A DNA stretch of 20,171 bases from Glaciecola sp038744645 (GCA_038744645.1 JBCDMA010000030.1:1-20171), one strand, 5' to 3'; positions 7,243-15,868 are shown, numbered from the stretch's first letter. Notes: generated from the sequence alone by a model not told the origin. Numbers and translations: made by a program.

Positions 7243-7269
7243 CCCAATTAGCGTCATTCGCGGATTGGG
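7243..7269 (+). terminator. Hairpin after the cyaY-esterase-small ORF run
   Basis: CCCAAT and ATTGGG pair over 6 bp, then a 2x2 internal loop and GCG/CGC close a 5-nt loop. The hairpin starts 6 nt after the small ORF's stop. No T-tract follows, so it may be a weak or factor-dependent end, or a transcript-stabilising structure rather than a true intrinsic terminator. Confidence 0.35.
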
Positions 7270-7305
7270 CATGATGCGTAATTTGCAATCATATTTAAAA
7301 TGCCG

Positions 7306-7333
7306 TTGCTCTGCATTGTGCATTTCCTATAAT
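7306..7333 (+). promoter_or_regulatory. Candidate sigma70 promoter of hemCDXY
   Basis: A perfect -10 (TATAAT, 7328-7333) is preceded at 16 nt by TTGCTC (7306-7311, four of six -35 matches). Transcription from here would give hemC a leader of roughly 120 nt, which contains two hairpins. Confidence 0.5.
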
Positions 7334-7365
7334 ATTGCCGACCTTACAAAAGCGGTGTCACGAAG

Positions 7366-7434
7366 CTCAAACAACTAAAACGAACAACCGTTTGTGCTTT
7401 GAGTTGCATTGCGTAAGTGGGTTCGCAAACTCAC
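7366..7434 (+). promoter_or_regulatory. Structured hemC leader, two consecutive hairpins
   Basis: The first element pairs CTCAAA (7366-7371) with TTTGAG (7398-7403) and encloses AAACG/CGTTT (7378-7382 with 7389-7393). The second pairs GTGGGTT (7417-7423) with AACTCAC (7428-7434) over 7 bp, including one G-U, around a CGCA loop, 25 nt before the hemC start. No known riboswitch consensus is recognised. A regulatory role is inference. Confidence 0.3.
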
Positions 7435-7459
7435 CATATTTAAGAGAAAGGAACAGGCA

Positions 7460-8386
7460 TTGTCTACCTGCCGTAAAATAAAAATCGCTACACGTAAAAG
7501 CGCGCTCGCCTTGTGGCAAGCGGAATACGTGAAAGCAGAACTTGAACTGAACCATCCCGACATCGCTGTTGAGCTTGTGCCAATGTCGACTCAAGGCGAT
7601 AGAATTCTTGACACGCCGCTTGCGAAGATTGGCGGTAAAGGACTATTCATCAAAGAATTAGAAGTGGCCATGCAAGAGGGACGTGCAGACCTCGCCGTCC
7701 ACTCAATGAAAGATGTTCCTGTTCATTTCCCTGCGGGCTTTGGTTTACATGCAATTTGCCCTCGGGAAAATCCGTTTGATGCATTTGTGTCAAATAGCTA
7801 CTCCAACATTACCGATCTGCCCGACGGCGCAGTCGTTGGCACTTCAAGCCTGCGACGCCAAGCGCAACTAAAGGCAGTAAGACCAGATTTATCAATTAAA
7901 GATTTACGAGGGAACGTCAATACGCGCTTGGCTAAATTGGACGTGGGTAACTATGATGCAATAATCCTTGCTTGTGCAGGACTCATTCGTCTGGAAATGC
8001 GTGATCGGATAAAGCATGCGATTGCAACAGACGTTATTTTACCCGCCGTTGGGCAAGGCGCTGTTGGTATTGAATGTCGTAATGATGACGAAGAACTTAT
8101 ATCGTTACTCGATGCCTTGAATGACAAAGAAACGGCAATTCGAGTGAAAGCAGAACGCGCAATGAATGAGAAACTTAACGGCGGTTGCCAAGTGCCGATT
8201 GGCAGCTTTGCTGAACTTGAAGGGGAGCAGCTTAAATTGCGAGGTTTAGTTGCGTCGCTGGATGGCAAACAAATCATTACGGCGACACAATCTGAAAGTA
8301 TAGAATTGCCTGAAAAATTGGGCGTAGCGGTCGCCGAATCTCTATTAGCGCAAGGCGCAGGAGAATTACTTGACGCGCTTGGCTGA
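7460..8386 (+). CDS. hemC: HemC, porphobilinogen deaminase (hydroxymethylbilane synthase)
   Basis: HemC joins four porphobilinogen molecules into hydroxymethylbilane, the linear precursor of uroporphyrinogen III, for heme and siroheme. From the TTG at 7460 the protein has 308 residues (E. coli 313). Visible are IATRKSALALWQAEYV at 9-24, the catalytic aspartate D85 in AVHSMKD, TSSLRRQAQL at 129-138, PAVGQGAVGIE, and the dipyrromethane-cofactor cysteine C243 in LNGGCQVPIGS. The frame stays open upstream to a TTG at 7409, but AAAGGAA lies 7-8 nt before 7460 and the extra 17 residues are not family-like, so the later TTG is chosen. hemD follows after a short gap. Confidence 0.97.
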   Translation: MSTCRKIKIATRKSALALWQAEYVKAELELNHPDIAVELVPMSTQGDRILDTPLAKIGGKGLFIKELEVAMQEGRADLAVHSMKDVPVHFPAGFGLHAICPRENPFDAFVSNSYSNITDLPDGAVVGTSSLRRQAQLKAVRPDLSIKDLRGNVNTRLAKLDVGNYDAIILACAGLIRLEMRDRIKHAIATDVILPAVGQGAVGIECRNDDEELISLLDALNDKETAIRVKAERAMNEKLNGGCQVPIGSFAELEGEQLKLRGLVASLDGKQIITATQSESIELPEKLGVAVAESLLAQGAGELLDALG

Positions 8387-8447
8387 ACACTGTCTATTGG
8401 CTACTATGTAATCGCGTATATTGCTCGACACCTTTGCGGGGAACGGT

Positions 8448-9164
8448 TTGTTTTTAATCACTCGGCCTTCGGACAAAGCCAATCAAACTAAATCGATGTT
8501 CGACTCGATTGGCTTAGAAGCGTTTGTTTGCCCTGCTCAAAAAATTGTCCCATTGCGTCCCCATTTTAACAACCAAACCAACTATCAAATTGCTATTGTA
8601 ACCAGTACTTACGCCGCGCACTGGTTTGTCACGCAGGACTTGAATGTCGACCATATCATTGCCATCGGTAACGCCACCAAACAAACGATTAGAGAACACC
8701 TTCAATACCATCATTGCAACATTCTTGTACCGGATAAAAAGAATTCAGAAGGCGTGCTCGATATGACGTTGCTTTCCTCAATCGAGAATCAAAATGTGCT
8801 ACTTGTTAAGGGTGTAGATGGCAGGGATCTCCTTGAAAAAACAATAAAACAACGCAGAGCTAACCTCAGTGTTCTTGAAACATATCGACGTCAGTCGAAT
8901 ATTTCCGAATTACTGATTAGACAAGTTGAGGAACTTCCAATTAAGTGTATTATTGTCACCAGTACTGAAATTGCAGCGTTAATCATTCAACACTTTCCTG
9001 ACAAATGGCTAGCAGGAAAAACCTGGATCGTTGCAAGTGAACGCATAGCGGCCTTTTTAAGGGAACGCAACCATTCACAGATTTCAGTTAGCCAAGGGGC
9101 AAGCGATACAGCCTTGATAGAGGCTGCGACTCAATTGGATGAGAAAAATGGGAACACAAGCTGA
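8448..9164 (+). CDS. hemD: HemD, uroporphyrinogen-III synthase
   Basis: HemD closes hydroxymethylbilane with inversion of ring D to give uroporphyrinogen III. The family is very divergent, but the LFLITRPSDKA start, the TSTYAAHWFV segment, LLVKGVDGRDLL near the middle, IIVTSTEIAAL, and the position after hemC and before hemX identify it. No ATG or GTG is available at the N-terminus. TTG at 8448 gives MFLITRPS, like E. coli MSILVTRPS, with GGGGA a few nt upstream, and 238 residues. TTG at 8421 would add nine residues but has no ribosome site. The gap from hemC is about 60 nt, and hemX begins 33 nt after hemD ends. Confidence 0.9.
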   Translation: MFLITRPSDKANQTKSMFDSIGLEAFVCPAQKIVPLRPHFNNQTNYQIAIVTSTYAAHWFVTQDLNVDHIIAIGNATKQTIREHLQYHHCNILVPDKKNSEGVLDMTLLSSIENQNVLLVKGVDGRDLLEKTIKQRRANLSVLETYRRQSNISELLIRQVEELPIKCIIVTSTEIAALIIQHFPDKWLAGKTWIVASERIAAFLRERNHSQISVSQGASDTALIEAATQLDEKNGNTS

Positions 9165-9197
9165 AAAATACCCGGTACCCGAGATGCTGGAGTGAAG

Positions 9198-10679
9198 ATG
9201 TCTGATCGAAAACAAAGCGACAACAAGATAAACAAAGCCCAGGATGCGGCTCAGAACAAAAAACCAGGATCTGAATTGCCTGCAGGGAATGCGGAAAACA
9301 AAGCAACAAATCAATCTGCCTCAAACGATAAATCCTCAAAACCAAGCTCCGCTGATGCAGCATCAAAGAGCAGCACCCAAGCGAAAGCAACATTGGTTTT
9401 GCCACCCAAAACTGATACGACAAAATCAACAGAAGTGAAAGATCCTCAAAAAAGCAGTAGTAGCAAAAGCGATAAAGCCAAGGCGTCTACAGAAACCAAA
9501 AGCACCACGCCTTCTTCCAATGAAAAAACCAGCAGCAAAGCCAAACCAGCAGCTACAACGGCATCATCAGCAAAGTCTGATAAAGCTCCCGTAAATAAAG
9601 CAGTGGAAAACGTAGCGACTAAACAACCTAAACCGGCGAAGACAGGCGCATTGTGGTTTTTTACGGTTTTAAATTTCTTTTTGCTTATCGGTATTGTTGG
9701 CGCAGGTTATTGGTATTGGCTCCAGCTACAATCTGAAGAAGGTGAAATAAGTACGTCAATCAGTGCGTTGGATTCGAGGTTATTAAAAAGCGAACAGGAC
9801 GCGACCGGTCTTTCAGGTGAAACCAGCGAACTACGCGATAATCAGACAGCGATCACCAGTTCTATTGACAATCTTTTAGACGAAGTTTTATTAGGCAAAC
9901 AAACTGATGAGGCCTTGCAAAAGCGTTTATCAGAATTGTCAGGACGCAGACCATCAGATTGGTTGTTAGCTGAGGCTGATTATCTCGTCAACATGGCAGG
10001 CCGGAAGCTTTATTTAGAAAATGATGTTCGCACGGCGTCAACTTTATTATCTGAAGCCGATAGTCGACTAGAAGATTTGAATGATCCTGCATTGTTCCCA
10101 GTGCGCACCTTGATTGCCTCTGATATCGCCACGCTTAATCAAATCAACAACGTGTCAGAAGCTTCTGTTGCCCTCGCGGTAGGTGGACTAATCCCGCAAG
10201 TGGAAAACCTAACACTGCGCACCCTAACGTTGCCGGAACCACCTGCGCCAGCAGAGACGACACCATCATCTGACATAAAAGAGTGGCGAGAAAACTTGGT
10301 GCGAGCGTGGAACGATTTAACTGATGATTTAGTAAATAAAACGCCTATCGACGGCCCCATTGCACCTTATCTTTCGGAAAGTGAACGTTGGCTTATTGAG
10401 CAACAGTTAAAACATGCGCTTTCGAGAGCGCAAAGCGCTGCGTTGGGCTTGCAGACAAAAGTGTTTCAGCAAAATTTGCTTGAAGCGGTCAGTTTGATTG
10501 ATCAGCATTACGAACGGGAGGACGTTTCTGTCATACAGTTCCTTGGTGCGCTTGAGAATCTATTGAATACGGATTTTAGCAAGAATTACCCTGATGACCT
10601 TCAGGCACAAAAAGCACTTAAAGACGTGATAGAAGATCGTATCGATGCTTTGTTCAATAATAGTGGCAGCACGCTATGA
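9198..10679 (+). CDS. hemX: HemX-family membrane protein with long disordered N-terminal tail
   Basis: HemX is encoded with hemCD in gammaproteobacteria; its role is unsettled, and an older assignment as uroporphyrinogen-III methyltransferase is not supported by this sequence. The protein has 493 residues against about 393 in E. coli. Residues 1-150 are low complexity, rich in Lys, Ser, Ala, Thr and Gln and almost free of hydrophobics, so probably a disordered cytoplasmic tail. One membrane helix follows (about 151-171, GALWFFTVLNFFLLIGIVGA), then a probable coiled coil and the HemX domain with WLLAEADYLVNMAGRKL. The ATG at 9198 has GGAG 5 nt upstream; an in-frame GTG at 9192 has none. The stop overlaps the hemY start by ATGA. 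Confidence 0.9.
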   Translation: MSDRKQSDNKINKAQDAAQNKKPGSELPAGNAENKATNQSASNDKSSKPSSADAASKSSTQAKATLVLPPKTDTTKSTEVKDPQKSSSSKSDKAKASTETKSTTPSSNEKTSSKAKPAATTASSAKSDKAPVNKAVENVATKQPKPAKTGALWFFTVLNFFLLIGIVGAGYWYWLQLQSEEGEISTSISALDSRLLKSEQDATGLSGETSELRDNQTAITSSIDNLLDEVLLGKQTDEALQKRLSELSGRRPSDWLLAEADYLVNMAGRKLYLENDVRTASTLLSEADSRLEDLNDPALFPVRTLIASDIATLNQINNVSEASVALAVGGLIPQVENLTLRTLTLPEPPAPAETTPSSDIKEWRENLVRAWNDLTDDLVNKTPIDGPIAPYLSESERWLIEQQLKHALSRAQSAALGLQTKVFQQNLLEAVSLIDQHYEREDVSVIQFLGALENLLNTDFSKNYPDDLQAQKALKDVIEDRIDALFNNSGSTL

Positions 10680-11818
10680 TTTTGTTCATTGTTTTTGTCA
10701 TCTTGTTGGCGGCTATATTCACCGTCGGGCATGTCTTTTTTGATTATCAAGGCACCGTGGTCATTGCAACAGAGTCGATGGTGTATGACATGAAAATGAT
10801 AGTCGCAGTGACATTTGTCATTATTGCGTTGATTGGTATTTTTATCGTGAGTTGGCTCATTGTAAAAATCATTAGGTTAATCGTTGGATCAAAAGCTTGG
10901 TTGGGCACCTACAGCACACGTCAGAAAAACAAAGCATTTTATCTATCTCTAAATGCCTTTTTGATGGGCGATAAAGCCGGTGCGTTAAGACACATCGGTA
11001 AAACTTACGGTGGCGACTTCCACGGTGCAAACTACCTGCTTGCTGCAGACCTTTGTGATGACGAAAAAGATAAGCAACGATTATTCGCTCACGCTTTAAG
11101 TGAATCGGATGCCGCGCTTGCAGCCGCTGTTAATAACGCTGATGTGTTATATGAACAAAAGCCCGAAAAAGCATTGACACTTCTTGAAGAACTGCCTGCC
11201 AAGAAACAAAAACACCTTTCTGTAGTTAAGACAAAACTCAACATCTTACAAAAGCTAAAACAGTGGAACAAAGTTAGGGATCTTTTGCGACGCCATAAAA
11301 GGGCGCTTGGCACAAGCTACCTAAACTGGGCACAGAAATCCACACACGGTGAATTTGCAGAGATTGTAAGCAAAAATGGAGCATTAGCGTTAAAGGAAAG
11401 ATGGCAACGCCTACCACGAGCAGAACGCAACGATGTCGCGAATCAAATTTGTTATGCTGAGTTATTGCTTGCGCAAGGATTTTCTGAAGATGTGGAACGA
11501 TTCCTCGTTGCTCATGCGGTAAAAAACCAACACCCTTCATTTTGGGGCTTGTTCAAACGACTTAACCACGCTGAACCAAACGCAAGTAAAAAGTTCCTTG
11601 AAAACCTCATTAAAAAGGATCCAAAAGTAGCTAAATACTACTCTGTATTGGCACACGTGGCTTTCAATTCTAAAGACTTGGAACTCGCGCATAAATCGAT
11701 CACGAAAGCTATAGAACTGGAACCAAGCAAAGAAGACAATCTGTTGCTTGCCACCATATTAGAGAAGCAAAACAACTACGAACAAGCGAACCTGCTTTAT
11801 CGCGAAGCGATGCAGTGA
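10676..11818 (+). CDS. hemY: HemY-family membrane protein with TPR repeats
   Basis: HemY is a conserved inner-membrane protein of the hemCDXY operon; despite its name it is not protoporphyrinogen oxidase, and its function is unknown. The 380 residues (E. coli 398) have two N-terminal membrane helices at about 2-20 and 42-68, joined by a short loop of about 20 residues, then WLGTYSTRQKNKAFYLSLNAF, typical of the HemY_N domain. The C-terminal part has TPR-like helices, clearest in AHVAFNSKDLELAHKSITKA and the following helix pair. The ATG overlaps the hemX TGA, so the two are translationally coupled. It is the last gene of the operon and converges on fadH across 73 nt, where I find no clear terminator. 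Confidence 0.93.
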   Translation: MILFIVFVILLAAIFTVGHVFFDYQGTVVIATESMVYDMKMIVAVTFVIIALIGIFIVSWLIVKIIRLIVGSKAWLGTYSTRQKNKAFYLSLNAFLMGDKAGALRHIGKTYGGDFHGANYLLAADLCDDEKDKQRLFAHALSESDAALAAAVNNADVLYEQKPEKALTLLEELPAKKQKHLSVVKTKLNILQKLKQWNKVRDLLRRHKRALGTSYLNWAQKSTHGEFAEIVSKNGALALKERWQRLPRAERNDVANQICYAELLLAQGFSEDVERFLVAHAVKNQHPSFWGLFKRLNHAEPNASKKFLENLIKKDPKVAKYYSVLAHVAFNSKDLELAHKSITKAIELEPSKEDNLLLATILEKQNNYEQANLLYREAMQ

Positions 11819-11891
11819 CTGATATTTAGCATGCAGCGTTTGGGATAGCCTATCAATGCAGCCCCCTAATTTCCGCGCATAGACTTTGAAT

Positions 11892-13916
11892 TCATATCGA
11901 TGCGGCTAACTCGGCACCTTGCCGAATGGCTGCTTTCGCATCAAGCTCAGCTGCTAAAAACGCACCACCAATGATGTGCAGACTCACGTTTTGTTGCTCA
12001 AGTTCCGATTCGAGATCCTTTAAGGGTTCCTGTCCAGCGCACACGACAATATTATCCACATCCAACACTTTTTGTTCATCCCCGACACGAATGTGTAAAC
12101 CTTCATCATCGATCTTTTCATAAGTCACACCGTTCATCATTTGAACATTGTGATTGACGAGAGACGCCCTGTGGATCCAGCCAGTCGTTTTACCTAAACC
12201 TTTTCCTACTTTACTCGTTTTGCGTTGCAATAAATATACTTGGCGGTGATGAGTGGGTGCTTCACGCGGTGTCAGCGCACCCGCTTGCTGATATGATTTA
12301 TCGATACCCCAATGGGTTAACCATTTGTCCAAATGCACGGTCAAATGCGATTGCTCAACCAAGTATTCACTGACATCAAATCCAATTCCACCTGCACCAA
12401 TGACGGCGACTTTTTGACCGACTGTTTTGTGCTCACGTAGAATATCCAAATAACTCATTACTTTTGGATGTTCTGCTCCAGGAATTGACAATTTTCGCGG
12501 TTTGATTCCCGTTGCCATAACGACATCATCAAATGATTCGTTTTGCAAAACACTGCTATCAAACCAGGTATTTAAGTGGACATTGACTCCCGTCACTTCC
12601 AATCTGCGTTTAAAGTATCGTATGGTTTCATGAAATTCTTCTTTGCCGGGAATTTGCTTGGCGTAGTTAAATTGACCACCTATTTCATCGTCTCGCTCAT
12701 AAAGATGCACTGTATGACCGCGCTGAGCTGCATAGCTTGCAAATGCTAAACCCGCTGGGCCAGCTCCAACCACTGCAATGGTCTTTGGTTCAGCTACAGA
12801 CTTAAAAACTAACTCAGTTTCATAACACGCTTCAGGATTGACCAAGCAGCTAATTCTCTTTTGTTCAAAGCCATGGTCGAGACAGGCTTGGTTGCATGCT
12901 ATACAGGTATTGATGAGATCGGATTGATTATTTTTAGCCTTGCTAACAAACTGCGCATCGGCCAATAAAGGCCGAGCCATGCTCACCATATCTGCATGGC
13001 CTTGTTGAAGCACTGATTCGGCTATTTCAGGCATGTTAATTCGATTGGTTGTGACAAGCGGCAACGCGACCTCTTCACGCACGCGTTTTGTTATCCAAGT
13101 AAACGCAGCTCTAGGTACAGAGGTCGCTATAGTTGGAACTCTTGATTCATGCCAACCGATTCCTGTATTTATAAGCGTTGCCCCTGCTTTTTCAATTTGT
13201 TTTGCCAAGTACACAACTTCTTCCCAAGAAGCGCCGCCTTCAACTAAATCAAGCATGGATAAGCGATAGATAATGATGAAATTCTCACCAACGGTCTGGC
13301 GAGTTTGTTTAACTATTTCGATTGCGAATCTTGCTCGATTCTCAAGTGATCCACCAAATTCGTCGTCTCGGTAGTTGGTGCGTTCGCAGAAAAATTGGTT
13401 GATCAGATAACCTTCAGAACCCATGATCTCGACGCCGTCATACCCAGCTTCTTTAGCATATCCAGCACTCACCGCGTAATCTTTGATCGTTGAGTAAACC
13501 GCTCGGGTGGAGAGTTTTCTTGGTGTAAACGGCGTTATTGGTGATTTTATATTTGTAGCACTCACAGCTAAAGGGTGATACCCATATCGTCCTGCGTGTA
13601 ATATTTGCATGCAAATCTTTCCGCCATTGTCATGCACTGCTTGAGTGACAATCTTGTGTCTCTTGGCGTGTTTATAGCTGCTCATCCTCGCTGAAAATGG
13701 TTTCAGCCAACCTGACACGTTTGGGCTAATACCGCCGGTTACAATTACGGCCACATCATTCTTAGCCCGCGCTGCGTAAAACGCCGCAAGCTTATCAAAT
13801 CCGTTTTTTTGCTCTTCCAAACCCAGGTGCATGGACCCCATCAAAACCCGATTTTTAAGAATCGTAAAGCCTAGATCAAGCGGTTCAAACAGGTGTGGAT
13901 AATGCGGATGAGTCAT
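11892..13916 (-). CDS. fadH: FadH, NADPH 2,4-dienoyl-CoA reductase
   Basis: FadH reduces 2,4-dienoyl-CoA during beta-oxidation of unsaturated fatty acids, using NADPH and FMN, FAD and a 4Fe-4S cluster. The 674 residues match E. coli (672). The N-terminal old-yellow-enzyme barrel (about 1-330) carries Y170 and H256, which correspond to catalytic Y166 and H252 of E. coli. The cluster cysteines C338, C341, C345 and C357 are intact in TCIACNQACLDHGF and ISCLVNPEAC. The FAD/NADPH module begins with VVGAGPAGLA at about 383 and contains AVIGAGGIGFD. AAAGGAA lies about 6 nt before the ATG. It stands alone, following the pnt genes after a long hairpin. Loss of key residues is not seen. Confidence 0.97.
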   Translation of the reverse strand: MTHPHYPHLFEPLDLGFTILKNRVLMGSMHLGLEEQKNGFDKLAAFYAARAKNDVAVIVTGGISPNVSGWLKPFSARMSSYKHAKRHKIVTQAVHDNGGKICMQILHAGRYGYHPLAVSATNIKSPITPFTPRKLSTRAVYSTIKDYAVSAGYAKEAGYDGVEIMGSEGYLINQFFCERTNYRDDEFGGSLENRARFAIEIVKQTRQTVGENFIIIYRLSMLDLVEGGASWEEVVYLAKQIEKAGATLINTGIGWHESRVPTIATSVPRAAFTWITKRVREEVALPLVTTNRINMPEIAESVLQQGHADMVSMARPLLADAQFVSKAKNNQSDLINTCIACNQACLDHGFEQKRISCLVNPEACYETELVFKSVAEPKTIAVVGAGPAGLAFASYAAQRGHTVHLYERDDEIGGQFNYAKQIPGKEEFHETIRYFKRRLEVTGVNVHLNTWFDSSVLQNESFDDVVMATGIKPRKLSIPGAEHPKVMSYLDILREHKTVGQKVAVIGAGGIGFDVSEYLVEQSHLTVHLDKWLTHWGIDKSYQQAGALTPREAPTHHRQVYLLQRKTSKVGKGLGKTTGWIHRASLVNHNVQMMNGVTYEKIDDEGLHIRVGDEQKVLDVDNIVVCAGQEPLKDLESELEQQNVSLHIIGGAFLAAELDAKAAIRQGAELAASI

Positions 13917-13976
13917 TACACTTTCCTTTTATAATTCATTTATTGTTTTAACGAATTAGTTACAAAAACGATACAA

Positions 13977-13992
13977 TATATTAATCAATATA
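13977..13992. promoter_or_regulatory. AT-rich inverted repeat upstream of fadH
   Basis: TATATT and AATATA flank a 4-nt spacer (AATC), 61 nt upstream of the fadH ATG, in AT-rich DNA where the fadH promoter should lie. It does not match the FadR operator consensus I know. It could be an operator or a chance AT palindrome. Confidence 0.2.
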
Positions 13993-14125
13993 ATAGAAAG
14001 GAAGTTACGTTCCGCAAAATTTTTGTTGAAAGCGAATTTTTGACAAGCAAATTATCGTAAAGAAACGTCGATTAAAAAAGCGTTTTTCGCAAGCTATTCA
14101 GATAGGAAGAGATGGAAAAATGAAG

Positions 14126-14167
14126 AAGGTCGATAACGTTGGATACTACTACAACGCTATCGACCTT
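14126..14167 (-). terminator. Long hairpin after pntB, probable terminator
   Basis: AAGGTCGATAGCGTT (14167-14153) pairs with AACGTTATCGACCTT (14140-14126) over 15 bp with a single G-U, around a 12-nt loop. On the minus strand it lies about 20 nt after the pntB stop and is followed by CTTCATTTTTCC, a moderate T-tract. It probably separates the pnt transcript from fadH. Confidence 0.65.
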
Positions 14168-14187
14168 ACAGTTGGTAACAGATGTGA

Positions 14188-15576
14188 TTAGTCTGTAGAG
14201 AAGTCTCTAATGATATTATTTAACGTATCCTTAGCGTCCCCTAGTACCATTCTTGTGTTGTCTTTGAAGAATAGTGGATTATCAACACCAGCAAAACCGG
14301 CATTTGCTGAGCGCTTCAACACGAACACTGTTTTCGCACGATATACTTCAATGACTGGCATGCCATAAATTGGGCTGCCTTTCATTTCTTTAGCGGCTGG
14401 GTTAACCACGTCATTGGCGCCAATAACAATAGCGACATCATAGTTTTCCATTCTGGGATTAACGTCGTCCATCTCAAATAGCTGCTCATATGGGACGTCT
14501 GCTTCTGCAAGCAATACGTTCATATGTCCGGGCATCCTACCCGCGACCGCGTGAATGGCGTATTCAACGCTACAGTTATTTTCTTCCAGTAAATCCTGCA
14601 ATTCACGAACCGCATGCTGTGCTTGTGCAACCGCCATACCGTATCCTGGAACCACAAGGACTGATTGTGCTGCCTCTAATACATAAAATGCATCTGACGA
14701 AGACATGATTTTGACTTCGCCTTCGATTTTTTCGCCCATCTCAGGCGGCTTAGCGAATCCTGATAGCAATACATTCAGCAGAGAGCGGTTCATTGCCTTA
14801 CACATGATATTGGTAAGAATTAGGCCAGAAGCACCTACTAGTAAACCCGTTACGACCAGAATAGTATTATCAATAGCAATACCAGCCGCCGCTGCTGCAA
14901 CGCCGGAATAACTGTTTAGCAATGCAATGACAACCGGCATATCAGCACCGCCGATTGAAATCGTCGCCAGGATGCCAAAGCTCAGTGCAAATATAATGGT
15001 TAAAAAGAGCCATAATTCATTGCTGGGTTGCAATGTAAATAAGACGACAAGGATAGCCAGCGCAACAAGATGCACGATACTTACCAGTCGCAATCCATCA
15101 AATATAATGGCCTTGCTTGTCATCTTGCCTGACAGTTTACCCCACGCAACTAAACTGCCTGAAAACGTCACACCACCTATCATCAGTGTTAAAAAGGTAG
15201 CGATAAATAGGCCACCCTCAGTCGCGTACATTTGCTCATCTGTCATGCCTGAAACAGTCGCCCAACCTACAAGCAAAGATGCCATGCCACCAAAACCGTT
15301 GAACAGTGATACCATTTCAGGCATTGCCGTCATCTCAACCGTTTTCGCTTTCCAAGCGCCGATAGCACCACCAACGATAATGCCTACGAAGATCCAAAAG
15401 AAGTTTATAACTTGATGGTCCATCAATGTGACAACGATTGCCACGAACATCCCCAGCGCAGAGACAAAATTACCTTTTCTGGCCGAATCTGGATGACCTA
15501 ACAGCTTTAAACCAAATATGAATAAGGCAGCTGATAGAACGTAGGCTAAATTAATAAAATAAGTTAACGTATCCAT
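14188..15576 (-). CDS. pntB: PntB, NAD(P) transhydrogenase beta subunit
   Basis: PntB forms part of the proton channel and the NADP(H)-binding domain III of the inner-membrane transhydrogenase, which uses proton entry to drive NADPH formation from NADH. The 462 residues match E. coli PntB exactly in length. The first half has about nine hydrophobic helices, with MPEMVSLFNGFGGMASLLVG and GGADMPVVIALLNSYSGVAA. The second half (about 285-462) is domain III, with VPGYGMAVAQAQHAVREL, AGRMPGHMNVLLAEADVPY, IGANDVVNPAA and MPVIEVYRAKTVFVLKR. AGGTGA, overlapping the stop of the preceding gene, serves the ATG; the spacing is 8 nt. Confidence 0.97.
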   Translation of the reverse strand: MDTLTYFINLAYVLSAALFIFGLKLLGHPDSARKGNFVSALGMFVAIVVTLMDHQVINFFWIFVGIIVGGAIGAWKAKTVEMTAMPEMVSLFNGFGGMASLLVGWATVSGMTDEQMYATEGGLFIATFLTLMIGGVTFSGSLVAWGKLSGKMTSKAIIFDGLRLVSIVHLVALAILVVLFTLQPSNELWLFLTIIFALSFGILATISIGGADMPVVIALLNSYSGVAAAAAGIAIDNTILVVTGLLVGASGLILTNIMCKAMNRSLLNVLLSGFAKPPEMGEKIEGEVKIMSSSDAFYVLEAAQSVLVVPGYGMAVAQAQHAVRELQDLLEENNCSVEYAIHAVAGRMPGHMNVLLAEADVPYEQLFEMDDVNPRMENYDVAIVIGANDVVNPAAKEMKGSPIYGMPVIEVYRAKTVFVLKRSANAGFAGVDNPLFFKDNTRMVLGDAKDTLNNIIRDFSTD

Positions 15577-15584
15577 TCAATCAC

Positions 15585-15866
15585 CTACTTCTGCTTCTTC
15601 TTGAACATGCCTAACATGCGGTCTGTTACCATGTAACCACCAACCACATTAATACTGGCTAATACAACCGCCAGGGTCCCTAAAATCACTGTTAGCCAAC
15701 CATAATCGCCACCCGAACTTGCAAGCGCACCGACTAACGTGATCCCCGAAATCGCATTTGATCCAGACATTAGCGGAGTATGCAGCGTTGCAGGCACTTT
15801 TCGGATCAATTCGAAGCCCAATAATGCAGCTAATAAAACAACAAAAATTAAATAGATATCCTGCAT
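15585..15866 (-). CDS. pntAB: PntAB, transhydrogenase alpha subunit part 2 (membrane domain)
   Basis: This 93-residue protein is the membrane part of the alpha subunit, which in E. coli is fused to the C-terminus of PntA. It has three hydrophobic helices (about 5-20, 37-51 and 57-78) and the conserved TLHTPLMSGSNAISGI, then ends in a basic tail (FKKKQK). The ATG at 15866 has AAGGAG 7 nt upstream; an in-frame TTG at 15872 is too close to that site. The start lies 2 nt after the pntAA stop and pntB follows 8 nt after this gene. The split alpha subunit is the arrangement of Rhodospirillum rubrum. Confidence 0.93.
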   Translation of the reverse strand: MQDIYLIFVVLLAALLGFELIRKVPATLHTPLMSGSNAISGITLVGALASSGGDYGWLTVILGTLAVVLASINVVGGYMVTDRMLGMFKKKQK

Positions 15867-15868
15867 AC

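Noticed and set aside
7951..8277. Minus-strand ORF of 108 codons
   Set aside because: Fully antisense to hemC, serine-rich shadow without a start signal.
9088..9429. Minus-strand ORF of 113 codons
   Set aside because: Antisense to the end of hemD and the low-complexity tail of hemX; Lys/Ser-rich coding DNA readily gives open antisense frames.
13940..14000. FadR-type operator upstream of fadH
   Set aside because: No sequence close to the known FadR consensus (TGGTC-N3-GACCA-like) is present; only AT-rich palindromes are seen.
14927..15415. Plus-strand ORF of 162 codons
   Set aside because: It lies wholly antisense to the membrane half of pntB, and its length follows from the codon pattern of that gene. 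It has no ribosome site or recognisable domain.
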